NCBI GenBank assembly: GCA_963663665.2
Contig: CAXXKP010000001.1
Location: 1-64,000, forward strand
Origin: SABI01 sp963663665
GTDB taxonomy: Bacteria > Spirochaetota > Spirochaetia > Sphaerochaetales > Sphaerochaetaceae
Direction of reading: 5' to 3'
Length of the DNA: 64,000 nucleotides
Shown piece by piece: positions 8,909 to 18,027 of this stretch. The position numbers and the translations under genes are program-made. Position 1 is the first letter of the stretch, and each line of letters starts with the position of its first letter. The notes below the pieces were generated by a model that saw only the letters and a list, made by a program, of their open reading frames with translations, was not told the DNA's origin and did not search any database.

Positions 8909-9994
8909 ATGATTGATTTAAAAACAATACCTGTCTTGGATAATCATAGCCATTTTTTCAAAGTAAAAAATAGCATTACCCCTCTAGCTTCATCGTTAAC
9001 CCTCTCTTTGAACAATATGCCTATTGGACAGTTACGCCATACTCTCATTTACCAAGATATACTTTCTTCTTTGTCAAAAATATTAGGAACTCCCTTATCT
9101 GAAGAGAATGTCCTTTCACAACGAAAGATTGTTATGGAATCTAATTATCATAACTTTGTAAAAATTTTATTTAGTGATGCAAATATACAATGGATGATTA
9201 TCGATATTGGCCTTGAGAAATCTTCAGTTGATTTTTCAGAATTTGAAAATCTATGTCCAGCAAAAGTATATTATGTATATCGATCAGAAACCATGGTAGA
9301 TTCTTTATGGAAAAAAAAGGTTCCACTTGATATTGCTATAAAAGAACTTAGGAAAAGCATTGAAAAAGATAATGCTGTATTAAAATTTGTGGCTCTGAAA
9401 TCTATTATCGGATACAGAACAGGGCTAAAAATTGTTCCTTATGAAAATATAGAAAACGTCGATGAAACAGATGAGAAAGCGTATCGAGATTTACTTTTTA
9501 TTGAAACGGCAAAAATATGTAGAGAAATGAATATACCTATGCATATCCACGCAGCTTTTGGCGAATCAAATTTAGATTTACGAGAGAATAATCCGTTGCA
9601 TTTAAAACCATTTCTTGAATCGAAATATGCGAAAGACCTCTCGATTGTTCTTATTCATGGAGGATACCCGTATACATTTGAAGCAGGATATCTTGCTGCT
9701 ATGTATCCTAATGTATTTGTTGATATTTCAGAATTCATCCCTTTTGCTTCAATGGGAATGCAACGTGGTGTAGAAGATATTCTGAGCATGTGCCCAACTA
9801 CAAAAATCTTATATGGCTCTGATGGATTTGGGATCCCAGAAACTCATTGGCATGGAGCACTTAGTGCAAAAAGAACAATCGCAACAATTGTGAATTCATT
9901 GACTGATTCTCATAGAATTTCCTCTGCGTATGGAGAAAAAATGATACATCACATCCTCTATGAAAATTCAATGAACCTGCATGCTTTACAATAG
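8909..9994 (+). CDS. FluG N-domain-like amidohydrolase (Amidohydro-rel superfamily)
   Basis: 361 residues, starting 25 bp after the ligase, ribosome site AAGGGG. TIM-barrel metal residues: LDNHSHFF (HxH, residues about 10-17), MHIHAAFGESN (about 213), LIHGGYP (about 250) and YGSDGFGIPETHWHGA (about 300, catalytic Asp). In fungal FluG and some bacterial proteins an amidohydrolase of this kind is fused to a glutamine-synthetase-like domain; here the two parts are adjacent genes. It probably hydrolyses an amide made from or related to the gamma-glutamyl product. Last gene of the operon. Confidence 0.75.
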   Translation: MIDLKTIPVLDNHSHFFKVKNSITPLASSLTLSLNNMPIGQLRHTLIYQDILSSLSKILGTPLSEENVLSQRKIVMESNYHNFVKILFSDANIQWMIIDIGLEKSSVDFSEFENLCPAKVYYVYRSETMVDSLWKKKVPLDIAIKELRKSIEKDNAVLKFVALKSIIGYRTGLKIVPYENIENVDETDEKAYRDLLFIETAKICREMNIPMHIHAAFGESNLDLRENNPLHLKPFLESKYAKDLSIVLIHGGYPYTFEAGYLAAMYPNVFVDISEFIPFASMGMQRGVEDILSMCPTTKILYGSDGFGIPETHWHGALSAKRTIATIVNSLTDSHRISSAYGEKMIHHILYENSMNLHALQ

Positions 9995-10159
9995 GTGCAA
10001 TTATTTTGAGGATCACGACTAATTCATTTTCCTTAACAATCTCTTTATGATATTTTACATTCGTAAACAATAAAACCTTTCCAATCCAAACGATTGTCTA
10101 TTTCTATATATCCTTTCAATTCTTTGAGAAATTTATTTCTATCTTTTTAGTTTCAACTA

Positions 10160-10918
10160 CTAAAATCCAATCAACTCACTCATCTTATCTTTCATCGCTT
10201 GTTCTATTGCAATTGGGCCATCTGTAGTCGCTATTGTTATTTCCCTCACAAATGCAGAGCCTACTACTACAGCATCTACATGAGGCTTTAAGATTTTCAC
10301 TTGGTTCTCATTACTAATACCAAATCCTCCAAATATATTTGACTCCCCTCGTATACTATCAAGGAACTCAATGACAGAGGCGTCAAGTGTCGTCTCTTCT
10401 CCTGTAATCCCCTTACGTAAGGCAGCATAGATATATGGTCTATGGAGAGCCTTGAGCTGTTCTATACGCTCTTTGCTCATAGAAGGAAAGGCTACAACTA
10501 CGGAGGAAAGTCCATATTTCTCACATAATTCATTGAGCGATTCATCGTGATCAAACGGGAGATCTGGAATAATGAGGCCATCTACACCTGACTCTTTTGC
10601 TTTCCTCACGAAAGATTCGACCCCATTTCTAAATGCTAAATTAGCATAGGTCATGACGAATAATGGGATATTTTGATAGAGCATCTTAAGGTTTCTTACA
10701 CTTTCAAATCCTTGAGATACTCTATATCCTCTTGATAACACTTCAGAACAGGCCTTCTGTATAGCAGGCCCATCAGCAGAAGGATCACTAAAAGGAAGTT
10801 GTATCTCCAAGTATGTAGTACCTCCTTCAACAAGCCCCTTTGCGGCAGCCATCATCCCTTCAGTATTGGGGTACCCAGCAATTAGGTGACTCATGATTCT
10901 AACTTGAGAATTATTCAT
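10160..10918 (-). CDS. trpA: Tryptophan synthase alpha subunit
   Basis: 252 residues from the ATG at 10918, which overlaps the trpB stop by 8 bp; a longer frame to 10969 lies inside trpB. Catalytic Glu38 and Asp49 sit in LEIQLPFSDPSADG with the same spacing as Glu49 and Asp60 of Salmonella TrpA. GGFGISNENQVK and VVVGSAFV form the phosphate site. It cleaves indole-3-glycerol phosphate to indole and glyceraldehyde 3-phosphate and passes indole to TrpB. Last gene of the trp operon. Slightly shorter than the usual 265-270 residues, mainly at the N-terminus. Confidence 0.95.
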   Translation of the reverse strand: MNNSQVRIMSHLIAGYPNTEGMMAAAKGLVEGGTTYLEIQLPFSDPSADGPAIQKACSEVLSRGYRVSQGFESVRNLKMLYQNIPLFVMTYANLAFRNGVESFVRKAKESGVDGLIIPDLPFDHDESLNELCEKYGLSSVVVAFPSMSKERIEQLKALHRPYIYAALRKGITGEETTLDASVIEFLDSIRGESNIFGGFGISNENQVKILKPHVDAVVVGSAFVREITIATTDGPIAIEQAMKDKMSELIGF

Positions 10919-12143
10919 CTGCTTCCTCCAGTCTATGTAATTCGGAAAGGAGAAACTCTCTCCATTCATTTTTTCTTAATACTGCGGAGGTGATGAAAAG
11001 ATCCTTTTCTCCTCTACCTGACATATTTATTATCGTAATACCCTTGAGTCGGTTTTGTGTAGCCAACTTGATTGCAGCTGCTGCTGCATGAGCGCTTTCA
11101 AGCGCAAAAAGAATTCCTTCATGTTGAGCAAAGAACTGAAGAGCCTCTAAAGCCTCCCTGTCGGTTGCACTGGTAAACTCAATTCGGCCGGACTCTCCAA
11201 GTGATGCAAGTTCGGGGCCAATCCCAGGATAATCAAGACCAGCACTGATTGAATGAGTTTCCATCACTTGCCCATCCTCATTTACGAGAAATCGACTCTT
11301 ATATCCGTGGATGATAGCATCAAAAGATCCTTCACCACTCATTCGAGATGCATGATTGCCTGGTGAGGAACTTCGTCCTCCAGCTTCTACTCCGATAAGA
11401 TGAATTGATTTGTCAGCAATAAATGGTGAGAAAAATCCAATTGCATTTGATCCTCCACCCACACACGCTATCAAATTTGTTGGAGAAAGTGACATTCCCT
11501 CTATCTGAGCTTTTGTCTCTTTCCCAATAATTGACTGAAATGTTCTCACGATATCTGGAAAAGGAGAAGGTCCCAGAGCTGAGCCAAGGACATAATGAGT
11601 AGTACTAAAAGAGCCAGCCCAGTCGCGAAGGGCTTCGTTGACTGCATCTTTAAGTGTTCGAGAACCACTTTCAACTCTTACGACCTGAGCTCCATATAAC
11701 TCCATTCCGGCTACATTAGGTTGTTGTCTATCTGCATCAATACTCCCCATATAGACTACACACTCCATGCCAAGATGAGCACAAGCTGCAGCAGTTGCTA
11801 TTCCATGCTGTCCGGCCCCAGTTTCTGCGATAATTCTCTTCTTTCCCATTCGCTTTGCAAGAAGTACCTGTCCAAGGGCATTATTGATTTTATGTGCTCC
11901 CGTATGAGCATACCCTTCTAGCTTAATATAAATTTCTGTGTGAAGAAGACGTGATATATTTTCCGCATTCATCAAAGGAGTTGGTCTCCCTACATACTGG
12001 CTCTGCATCTTCTTGAGTTCTGAAATAAAAGAATCATCTAAGAGTGCTTCTTGAAACGCCTTCTCTAGTTCCTCAAGTGGTTGATATAGAACCTCTGCAA
12101 CATATCTTCCACCAAACCTATCAAAATATCCTAATGTACTCAT
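10911..12143 (-). CDS. trpB: Tryptophan synthase beta subunit
   Basis: 410 residues; ATG 12143 overlaps the trpCF stop in an ATGA, with AGGAG upstream. The PLP lysine is Lys85 in TGAHKINNALGQ; GAGQHGIATA and the glycine loop CVGGGSNAIG (phosphate of PLP) are present, with GLDYPGIGPE of the TrpB1 class. It condenses indole with serine to give tryptophan. Translationally coupled to both neighbours. Confidence 0.95.
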   Translation of the reverse strand: MSTLGYFDRFGGRYVAEVLYQPLEELEKAFQEALLDDSFISELKKMQSQYVGRPTPLMNAENISRLLHTEIYIKLEGYAHTGAHKINNALGQVLLAKRMGKKRIIAETGAGQHGIATAAACAHLGMECVVYMGSIDADRQQPNVAGMELYGAQVVRVESGSRTLKDAVNEALRDWAGSFSTTHYVLGSALGPSPFPDIVRTFQSIIGKETKAQIEGMSLSPTNLIACVGGGSNAIGFFSPFIADKSIHLIGVEAGGRSSSPGNHASRMSGEGSFDAIIHGYKSRFLVNEDGQVMETHSISAGLDYPGIGPELASLGESGRIEFTSATDREALEALQFFAQHEGILFALESAHAAAAAIKLATQNRLKGITIINMSGRGEKDLFITSAVLRKNEWREFLLSELHRLEEADE

Positions 12144-13582
12144 TTTTTGCACTCCTGTAAGAATTTGCTAACTAATTTCTGGCTCTTCTTTCCTGGGGAG
12201 GATTCAAGGGAACTTGAAGCATCAATGAATTCTACAGGGTACATTGCAATCAACGAGCCAACATTGTCACAAGAGATACCCCCAGCGAGCCAAAGAGGGC
12301 TCTCATTCGCAATCTTTTCGAGATATTGTAATTCTACTCTCTGCCCAGTACCACCTTGCAGGCCACGTTGAAAACCATCAATGAGAACCCGAGGTTCTCC
12401 TTCTTTCATCAGTTGTATAACCTTTTTAACATCTTCTTCATTCCCCAAAGGTATCGCATGATACCCAGGTGGGTTGGAAAAAGGAATTCTCTTCACTCCG
12501 TGGTACTGAATTGCATCTAAAACACCTTCCTTATAAAGTCTCTCTGCGATGGTATATTGCTCACCTTCAGTCTCTGTAATCACTCCAATGAGAAGAGGTT
12601 TTTCTCTTCTTTTAACAAGATTTATCATCTCTCTACATTCTCGTACGACACGCTCTGAGGCTTTTCTCTGACTTGGCGCAAATACAAAACCTATAAGGTC
12701 AACCTGATAATCCGTTGCCTGGGAAGCATCCTCCACCGAAGTAATTCCACATACTTTCACTAAAGGACTTTTTTTTATTCTTATAGCAATCTTCTTCCAG
12801 AACTCACCTTGAGATACGTCTTTGCTACTTGCACAGGAATTCACATATACACTTGCCATTGAAACATCTCGACTAACGGCCTCCCCAATAAGGACACCTG
12901 TAAATCCAAGAGAACGAGCATAGCGACACATAGATGGATGTGTGATTCCTGATTCATAAATAGCTTTACCGGAAATGTCTGCAATCAAGCGAGCGGGGCG
13001 AAGAGGATCAATGGTAAAAGTACTAAGATCACGGCTATTTATACCGATTATTTTCGTATCACACACAAGGGTGTTCACCTTATCGATATCATCTCCATTT
13101 CTCACTTCGATAAGAGGAATGATGTGTAATCTCATACACTCATCAGCACACTTTTGGAGAGTGTCAGTATCGAGGATAGCACAAATTAAAAGTACTGCAT
13201 CTGCTCCCGCTCTATAAGAAACCTCAATTTCGTCTACGTGTTGTATAAAATCTTTCCGTAACAAAGCAACGTCATCAACTGCATCACCAACCTTCATCAA
13301 ATCTTCTAAGGAACCATTGAAGAAGTTCTGTTCAGTGAGAACAGATATCTGTTTTGCGCCTGCTTCTTTATAAGAAAGAGCTCTTTGCACAGGGTCAAGG
13401 AATTCATTAATTATTCCCTTGGATGGGGATGCGCGCTTAATTTCAAGGATTGCACCTGGAGAAGCAAGGAAAGGAACGATAGGGCGCTTCCTTACTAAAG
13501 GAACTAGGTACCCAAATTCTCTCCCTTTTAACTGATAATCTTTTTCTCTTCTCTCACAAATTTTGATGAGGATATCATCCAT
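12140..13582 (-). CDS. trpCF: Fused indole-3-glycerol phosphate synthase / phosphoribosylanthranilate isomerase
   Basis: 480 residues. The N-terminal half (to about 255) is TrpC: GAILEIKRASPSKG holds the catalytic lysine, followed by DAVLLICAILD and GINSRDLSTF. The C-terminal half (about 272-480) is TrpF, starting VKVCGITSVEDA with the catalytic cysteine and ending LAGGISCDNV. One chain thus carries out two successive steps of tryptophan synthesis. The same fusion order occurs in enterobacteria. ATG 13582 overlaps the end of trpGD by 8 bp. Confidence 0.93.
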   Translation of the reverse strand: MDDILIKICERREKDYQLKGREFGYLVPLVRKRPIVPFLASPGAILEIKRASPSKGIINEFLDPVQRALSYKEAGAKQISVLTEQNFFNGSLEDLMKVGDAVDDVALLRKDFIQHVDEIEVSYRAGADAVLLICAILDTDTLQKCADECMRLHIIPLIEVRNGDDIDKVNTLVCDTKIIGINSRDLSTFTIDPLRPARLIADISGKAIYESGITHPSMCRYARSLGFTGVLIGEAVSRDVSMASVYVNSCASSKDVSQGEFWKKIAIRIKKSPLVKVCGITSVEDASQATDYQVDLIGFVFAPSQRKASERVVRECREMINLVKRREKPLLIGVITETEGEQYTIAERLYKEGVLDAIQYHGVKRIPFSNPPGYHAIPLGNEEDVKKVIQLMKEGEPRVLIDGFQRGLQGGTGQRVELQYLEKIANESPLWLAGGISCDNVGSLIAMYPVEFIDASSSLESSPGKKSQKLVSKFLQECKK

Positions 13583-15167
13583 TGGTGGTCTCCCTCACTT
13601 CAACTATCTTTTTGTACACGCTTCCATCAGTAAGACTTCTACGTGCAATTTCATATCCTTCTTTAATAGTTGAAACCTTTTCTCCGATGAAAAGGGCGGC
13701 GCCTGCATTAAGAGCTACAGTTGCAAGGAGGGCTTCATTTCCGTCTCCTTCGAGTAGGTTATACGCCATCTGTGCGTTGTGGGTAGAGTCTCCTCCATCA
13801 AGGGCGGCACTATCTGTTGAAATGAGTCCTATGAAAGAGGGATCAAAGACATCACGTGTGAGAATTCCTTCCGGAGTGACTGTCACTATATCATTGAGAG
13901 CAAATGGGGAAAGCTCATCAAATCCATCTCTGCTATGAACAACCATTACATGACGTACGTTGAGCATATGGGCAGCAGAAGCGACAGGTTCAAGTAATTC
14001 ATCTGAATAGACCCCAATGAGTTGGTGAGAGGCTCCTACTGGATTTGAGAGAGGTCCAACTAGGTTCATAATGGTTTTTACACCTAAAACTTTCCTCACT
14101 GGAGCCGCATAACGCATTGCTGAATGATAAATAGGGGCATAAAAGAATCCGAATGAAGTTTTTTTAAGACATTGTGCTGTTTTCTCAGGAGAGAGTTGAA
14201 TATTGAACCCAAGGGACTCATAAAAATCAGCAGCCCCAGAGAGTGAGGAAACTGCTCTATTGCCATGTTTGGCCACATGTAAACCACAGGTTGCAACAGT
14301 GAGGGCAGAGAGGGAACTAATATTAAATGAACCTTTCCCGTCACCTCCTGTTCCTACAATATCGATAACATCTCCATCAAAGGGGACTATCCTCTTCTTC
14401 TTCCCTAGTATTGTTGCACACCCTGCAATTTCTTCAGCTGAGGGTCCTTTTGCTGCAAGTGCTATTAAAATTGAAGTAGTTTGTCTCTCATCTAGTTCAC
14501 CATCAGTAAGATCCTCCATAAAGAGCTTTGCAGTCTCAAATGACATAGACCTTCCCTCTAAAAGGTCAGTTAAGGTCTTCTTGAATGGAAAATTCTCCAT
14601 CCTATAAGAGAGAAAAGCTTTAATCACTTTTTCCCCATCTGAAGAAGCAATTGATTCTGGGTGAAATTGTACTCCTTCAACGTTATACACAGGGTGTCTA
14701 ATTCCCATAATTTCCCCATCTTCAGATTTGGCTGTAACGAGTAGCTTACCTAGAATACTTTTTTCACTCACTGCGAGAGAATGATAGCGAGTAAAGGTAC
14801 CTTGCTTTCCAATAGTTCGAAATACTCCCTTCCCATCAAGATCCATAACCTCGACTACACCGTGCTTTATATGACGGGCTTGGACGATCTCTCCACCAAA
14901 GGCGTAGCCAATAGCTTGATGTCCAAGGCATACTCCAAGAATTGGGATTGATGGGGCAAAGTGTCGAATCGCTTCAACGCTGATTCCAGCATCCTCTGGT
15001 CGTCCAGGCCCTGGAGAGATAATCAAGTGTGATATAGGGAGGTTATCGAGATCAGTAATGGAAATCTGATCATTACGGATTACTTTAACTTCCTCACTCG
15101 TCTGATTTGAAACCACTTGAAAGATATTATATGTAAATGAATCGTAGTTATCGATAATAACTATCAT
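13575..15167 (-). CDS. trpGD: Fused anthranilate synthase glutaminase / anthranilate phosphoribosyltransferase
   Basis: 530 residues from ATG 15167, which overlaps the trpE stop (ATGA) and has GGAGGA upstream; the frame running back to 15227 is inside trpE. Residues 1-190 are TrpG: DNYDSFTYN, nucleophile Cys80 in LGVCLGHQAIG, and FHPES of the triad. About 197-530 is TrpD: DIVGTGGDGKGSFNIS (PRPP site) and KHGNRAVSS. TrpG supplies ammonia to TrpE; TrpD adds phosphoribose to anthranilate. Confidence 0.93.
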   Translation of the reverse strand: MIVIIDNYDSFTYNIFQVVSNQTSEEVKVIRNDQISITDLDNLPISHLIISPGPGRPEDAGISVEAIRHFAPSIPILGVCLGHQAIGYAFGGEIVQARHIKHGVVEVMDLDGKGVFRTIGKQGTFTRYHSLAVSEKSILGKLLVTAKSEDGEIMGIRHPVYNVEGVQFHPESIASSDGEKVIKAFLSYRMENFPFKKTLTDLLEGRSMSFETAKLFMEDLTDGELDERQTTSILIALAAKGPSAEEIAGCATILGKKKRIVPFDGDVIDIVGTGGDGKGSFNISSLSALTVATCGLHVAKHGNRAVSSLSGAADFYESLGFNIQLSPEKTAQCLKKTSFGFFYAPIYHSAMRYAAPVRKVLGVKTIMNLVGPLSNPVGASHQLIGVYSDELLEPVASAAHMLNVRHVMVVHSRDGFDELSPFALNDIVTVTPEGILTRDVFDPSFIGLISTDSAALDGGDSTHNAQMAYNLLEGDGNEALLATVALNAGAALFIGEKVSTIKEGYEIARRSLTDGSVYKKIVEVRETTNG

Positions 15168-16570
15168 ACTGTTCCTCCTTCGAGTATTGCGTAGAGTGCA
15201 CCAAGTTTCTGCCCTGTTTCCCTCCATTCATTCTCAGGAATGGAGGCATGTACTATTCCGGCTCCAGCTTGAAGAGACCATGTAGTATCTTTTTTGAGAG
15301 CACAACGAATTGAAATACAGAAATCTAAATCTCCATTTGCTTCAAGATAACCCACAGCTCCTGCATAGAAACTGCGGTCAACTTTTTCAATGTGAGAAAG
15401 TCGTTCAATAGCCTCAATCTTTGGTGCACCACTTACCGTTCCAGCAGGAAATGATGACCTTAAAACGTCAATGGGTTTGTGAAAGTCAGAATTTAAGACT
15501 CCTGTTACATCACTTACGATGTGAATAACATGACTAAACATCTCAATATCCATATAGCGTGGAACTGTAACACTCCCTGCGTTACATACTCGTCCTAGAT
15601 CATTTCTCGCAAGATCAACAAGCATCAAGTGTTCACTGATCTCTTTTGAATCACTCAATAGATCTTGGGAGAGGACAACATCCTCAGGTGCATCTTTTCC
15701 TCTTTTTCGTGTCCCAGCAATTGGTCGAATAGATGCTACGGTATTTTTAACTTTGACAATGCTCTCAGGAGAAGCACCTATCATCTGGTAATCACCGAAG
15801 TCTATATAGAATAGATAAGGAGATGGGTTTGAAGATCTTAACCTGCGATAAGCATTGATTGCCGTTTCCTCTGAGGAAATTTCAAGCCTTCTTGAAAGAA
15901 CAGCCTGTAGGAGATTCCCTTTTCGTATGTGTTCTTGAATTTCTTTTACTCCCTCAATGTACCAATCGTGAGAAGCTTCCAAATCTGTAATTACCTTCGA
16001 GGGAAGAGCTGGAGAAGGAGATTCAAGGTAAGAAAAATCGAGTGAATTTATTTTCTTCCCGATGTTTTCAATCGCTTTATCGAGGTCAATTGAGTGAAGA
16101 GAATAATTTATTCCACAAATATAGATAGTATCGGTGAAGTGATCAAATACAATATAGGTATGGCCAACAATGAATTGAGATTCAGGGACCCCTATTGTAT
16201 CTTCCTGTGATTCGATGTGGATCGTATCACATCGAGTCGCATAATTGTACCCAAGATATCCTATTCCAGAAGCTGGGAGGGGAAATTCAAAATCTATTTT
16301 AGTATGTTCCCTAGCAATCCGATCAAGTACTGTTAAAATATCATTAGTATCGGCATTCTGTTCTTCCTTACCGATAGAAATAGTTACACTCTCTTTCTCT
16401 TGAGTGACTCTAAAAGCCTCATCGATGAGCAAAATTGAATAACGAGCCTTACCATGAGTGAATGATGCTGATTCCAAAATTGCTAATGCCTTAAGTTTCT
16501 GAGCTAGTGCAAAAGGAGTGAATCTCTCTCCAGGAAAGCTTTGGATCTTTATTTGGGGTAATCCTGTCAT
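15164..16570 (-). CDS. trpE: Anthranilate synthase component I
   Basis: 468 residues; ATG 16570 has GGAGGA eight bases before it, unlike the longer frame to 16612. The chorismate-binding half includes IRPIAGTRKRG, SSFPAGTVSGAPK and VHASIPENEW. The N-terminal LAILESASF resembles the LLES element that binds inhibitory tryptophan, so feedback inhibition is likely. First gene of the trp operon. The leader after the predicted start site is only about 35 bases and has no room for an attenuator or T-box. Confidence 0.94.
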   Translation of the reverse strand: MTGLPQIKIQSFPGERFTPFALAQKLKALAILESASFTHGKARYSILLIDEAFRVTQEKESVTISIGKEEQNADTNDILTVLDRIAREHTKIDFEFPLPASGIGYLGYNYATRCDTIHIESQEDTIGVPESQFIVGHTYIVFDHFTDTIYICGINYSLHSIDLDKAIENIGKKINSLDFSYLESPSPALPSKVITDLEASHDWYIEGVKEIQEHIRKGNLLQAVLSRRLEISSEETAINAYRRLRSSNPSPYLFYIDFGDYQMIGASPESIVKVKNTVASIRPIAGTRKRGKDAPEDVVLSQDLLSDSKEISEHLMLVDLARNDLGRVCNAGSVTVPRYMDIEMFSHVIHIVSDVTGVLNSDFHKPIDVLRSSFPAGTVSGAPKIEAIERLSHIEKVDRSFYAGAVGYLEANGDLDFCISIRCALKKDTTWSLQAGAGIVHASIPENEWRETGQKLGALYAILEGGTV

Positions 16571-16590
16571 CTTATTTCCTCCTAAGGGTG

Positions 16591-16612
16591 TTGTTTCTAT
16601 TAATAGAAACAA
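16591..16612. promoter_or_regulatory. Perfect 22-bp palindrome at the trp operon start site
   Basis: Its core is TGTTTCTATTAATAGAAACA, extended by one T and one A. It abuts the predicted -10 box and covers +1 of the trp promoter, the usual place for a repressor. A degenerate second copy lies 37 bp upstream. It does not resemble the E. coli TrpR operator (GTACTAGTTAACTAGTAC). Confidence 0.7.
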
Positions 16613-16640
16613 GGATATAAGAAAGCAGTGTTTCTGTCAA
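16612..16640 (-). promoter_or_regulatory. Predicted trp operon promoter
   Basis: Minus strand: TTGACA (16640-16635), 17 bp, TATCCT (16617-16612). The -35 box lies inside the distal operator copy; the -10 touches the proximal palindrome. Confidence 0.7.
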
Positions 16641-16648
16641 TAGAAACA
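16629..16648. promoter_or_regulatory. Second, imperfect trp operator-like palindrome
   Basis: TGTTTCTGTCAATAGAAACA: both outer arms match the perfect palindrome at 16591-16612, with changes only at the centre. It covers the -35 box. Confidence 0.6.
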
Positions 16649-16747
16649 TAATAATCTAACTCTCTATAAGAGAGTGCTCCTGAGACAATAGTATCTAACC
16701 TCTACAAAATCGTTATTAGAAATGGATAGTAATGAGCACTTGAGTCC

Positions 16748-17179
16748 TTAATCTTTTTGTATCGTATTCGGCAACCTTTTAACGCCCATATAAAAAGCCA
16801 CAAGAACAGCGTCTTCATCTCCTGTACTTTGTCCAAAATGCCAGGTATTAATGACTTCAATTATTGGATCTCCCGCATGAAAAACTTCCTTTGCACCACT
16901 CTCTGTTTCAACCGAGAGCTCTCCACTTAGCATATAGGCAACTAAAGGAATTGGATGTTTATGAACTGCAAGTTTCACCCCTACTGGTACTGTTATCCTG
17001 AGAACTGACACTTCGGGTGATCCATAAGGGTACCATCCTATAGTATTTCCATCCCATGATTGACTTGTAACAGAAAGAGTTTCCACACTCGCTGATGCAT
17101 AAGCTACAGAATCCTCTGCAAAGATTGATCCTAGCAGGGTGCTTATTAGTATGGTTATTACAAGAACTTTCCTCTTCAT
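16748..17179 (-). CDS. Secreted cupin-domain protein
   Basis: 143 residues; AGGAG precedes ATG 17179. Residues 1-21 (MKRKVLVITILISTLLGSIFA) form a signal peptide without a lipobox, so the protein is probably periplasmic. The remainder is one cupin barrel: VPVGVKLAVHKHPIPLVAYM with HxH-type metal ligands, a Gly turn in LSGELSVETES, and the second motif around FHAGDPIIEVINTWH. Ligand or enzymatic role unknown. It lies upstream of the trp operon on the same strand, but the trp promoter lies between them, so it is not part of that operon. Confidence 0.75.
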   Translation of the reverse strand: MKRKVLVITILISTLLGSIFAEDSVAYASASVETLSVTSQSWDGNTIGWYPYGSPEVSVLRITVPVGVKLAVHKHPIPLVAYMLSGELSVETESGAKEVFHAGDPIIEVINTWHFGQSTGDEDAVLVAFYMGVKRLPNTIQKD

Positions 17180-17401
17180 CTTATTCTCCTAAATCTGGTA
17201 TTCATCTATTTCAGATACTCTTTATAGTGTACATGGTATTGTTCCTGAATTATAGGGAAAAATAATTCATCATGTATAACGATCAGCACCCTCGAAGATA
17301 AACGCATTCCTCATATGATTCTTCTAGTAGCTTAGGAACCAGACAGTGTGAGGTTATTGTAAATATTCAATAGAAATGTATAAAAGAAAAGAGCGATCTC
17401 G

Positions 17402-17430
17402 TTGACTTATCATTGGTTTATGCAGATTAT
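17402..17430 (+). promoter_or_regulatory. Predicted promoter giving a leaderless mRNA
   Basis: TTGACT (17402-17407), 17 bp, GATTAT (17425-17430). The expected start, 7 nt after the -10, is the A of ATG 17437. No Shine-Dalgarno sequence lies before that ATG. Confidence 0.6.
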
Positions 17431-17436
17431 AAGTGT

Positions 17437-18027
17437 ATGAATAGAAAGAATGAGCAGGTAAATACCTTTATTCACAGGCAAGATCTATGGAAAGCAGAGT
17501 TTAAGTCTCTTCGAGATATTCTTCTAAATTGTGAGGTTGTCGAAGAGTATAAATGGGGTGTCCCATGTTATACCTATAACACTCATAATGTTGTGCTAAT
17601 GCATGGATTTAAAAACTACTGTGCCCTTCTTTTTGTGAAAGGAGCACTATTACGTGATGAACAAAATCTTTTAGTCTCTCAAACAGAAAACACTCAATCT
17701 TCTCGTCATCTTCGCTTTACTTCTCTAAAGGACATATTAGCTATTCAATCAACGATAAAGAAATACATTGAAGAGGCAATTGAAAACGAGAAACAGGGTA
17801 AAAAAATAGAATTAAAAGAAACGAGTGATTTTGAGATTGCTCAAGAGTTTCAATCTATTCTTGATGTGAGAGACGATGTAAAAAAAGCATTCTATTCACT
17901 AACTCCAGGAAGACAAAGAGCATACCTCCTCTATTTTTCATCACCGAAACAATCTAAGACTAGATCATCACGAGTAGAGAATTATATTGAGAAAATTTTG
18001 AATGGAAAAGGGTTACATGATGAATGA
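17437..18027 (+). CDS. YdeI/OmdA-type protein with DUF1801-like domain
   Basis: 196 residues from ATG 17437; a TTG-started longer frame begins at 17413. The first two thirds (VVEEYKWGVPCYTYNTHNVV, NYCALLFVKGALL) match the DUF1801 fold; the tail FYSLTPGRQRAYLLYFSSPK with repeated Lys/Arg is the YdeI/OmpD-associated C-terminal motif. Such proteins are linked to bacteriocin protection and iron/peptide stress in some species, but the mechanism is unclear. Its stop overlaps the start of the immunity-like gene, so the two are co-translated. Confidence 0.75.
   Translation: MNRKNEQVNTFIHRQDLWKAEFKSLRDILLNCEVVEEYKWGVPCYTYNTHNVVLMHGFKNYCALLFVKGALLRDEQNLLVSQTENTQSSRHLRFTSLKDILAIQSTIKKYIEEAIENEKQGKKIELKETSDFEIAQEFQSILDVRDDVKKAFYSLTPGRQRAYLLYFSSPKQSKTRSSRVENYIEKILNGKGLHDE

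Noticed and set aside
15168..15227. Long N-terminal extension of the TrpGD frame
   Set aside because: It lies within trpE; the ATG at 15167 has a strong ribosome site and the TrpG fold begins there.
16660..16676. ACTCTCT-ATA-AGAGAGT inverted repeat as a third trp operator
   Set aside because: It does not resemble the two TGTTTCT...AGAAACA sites and lies further upstream of the promoter; left as unexplained.
16571..16747. trp attenuator, leader peptide or T-box
   Set aside because: The predicted leader is about 35 bases with no Trp codons, no competing hairpins and no T-box sequence.
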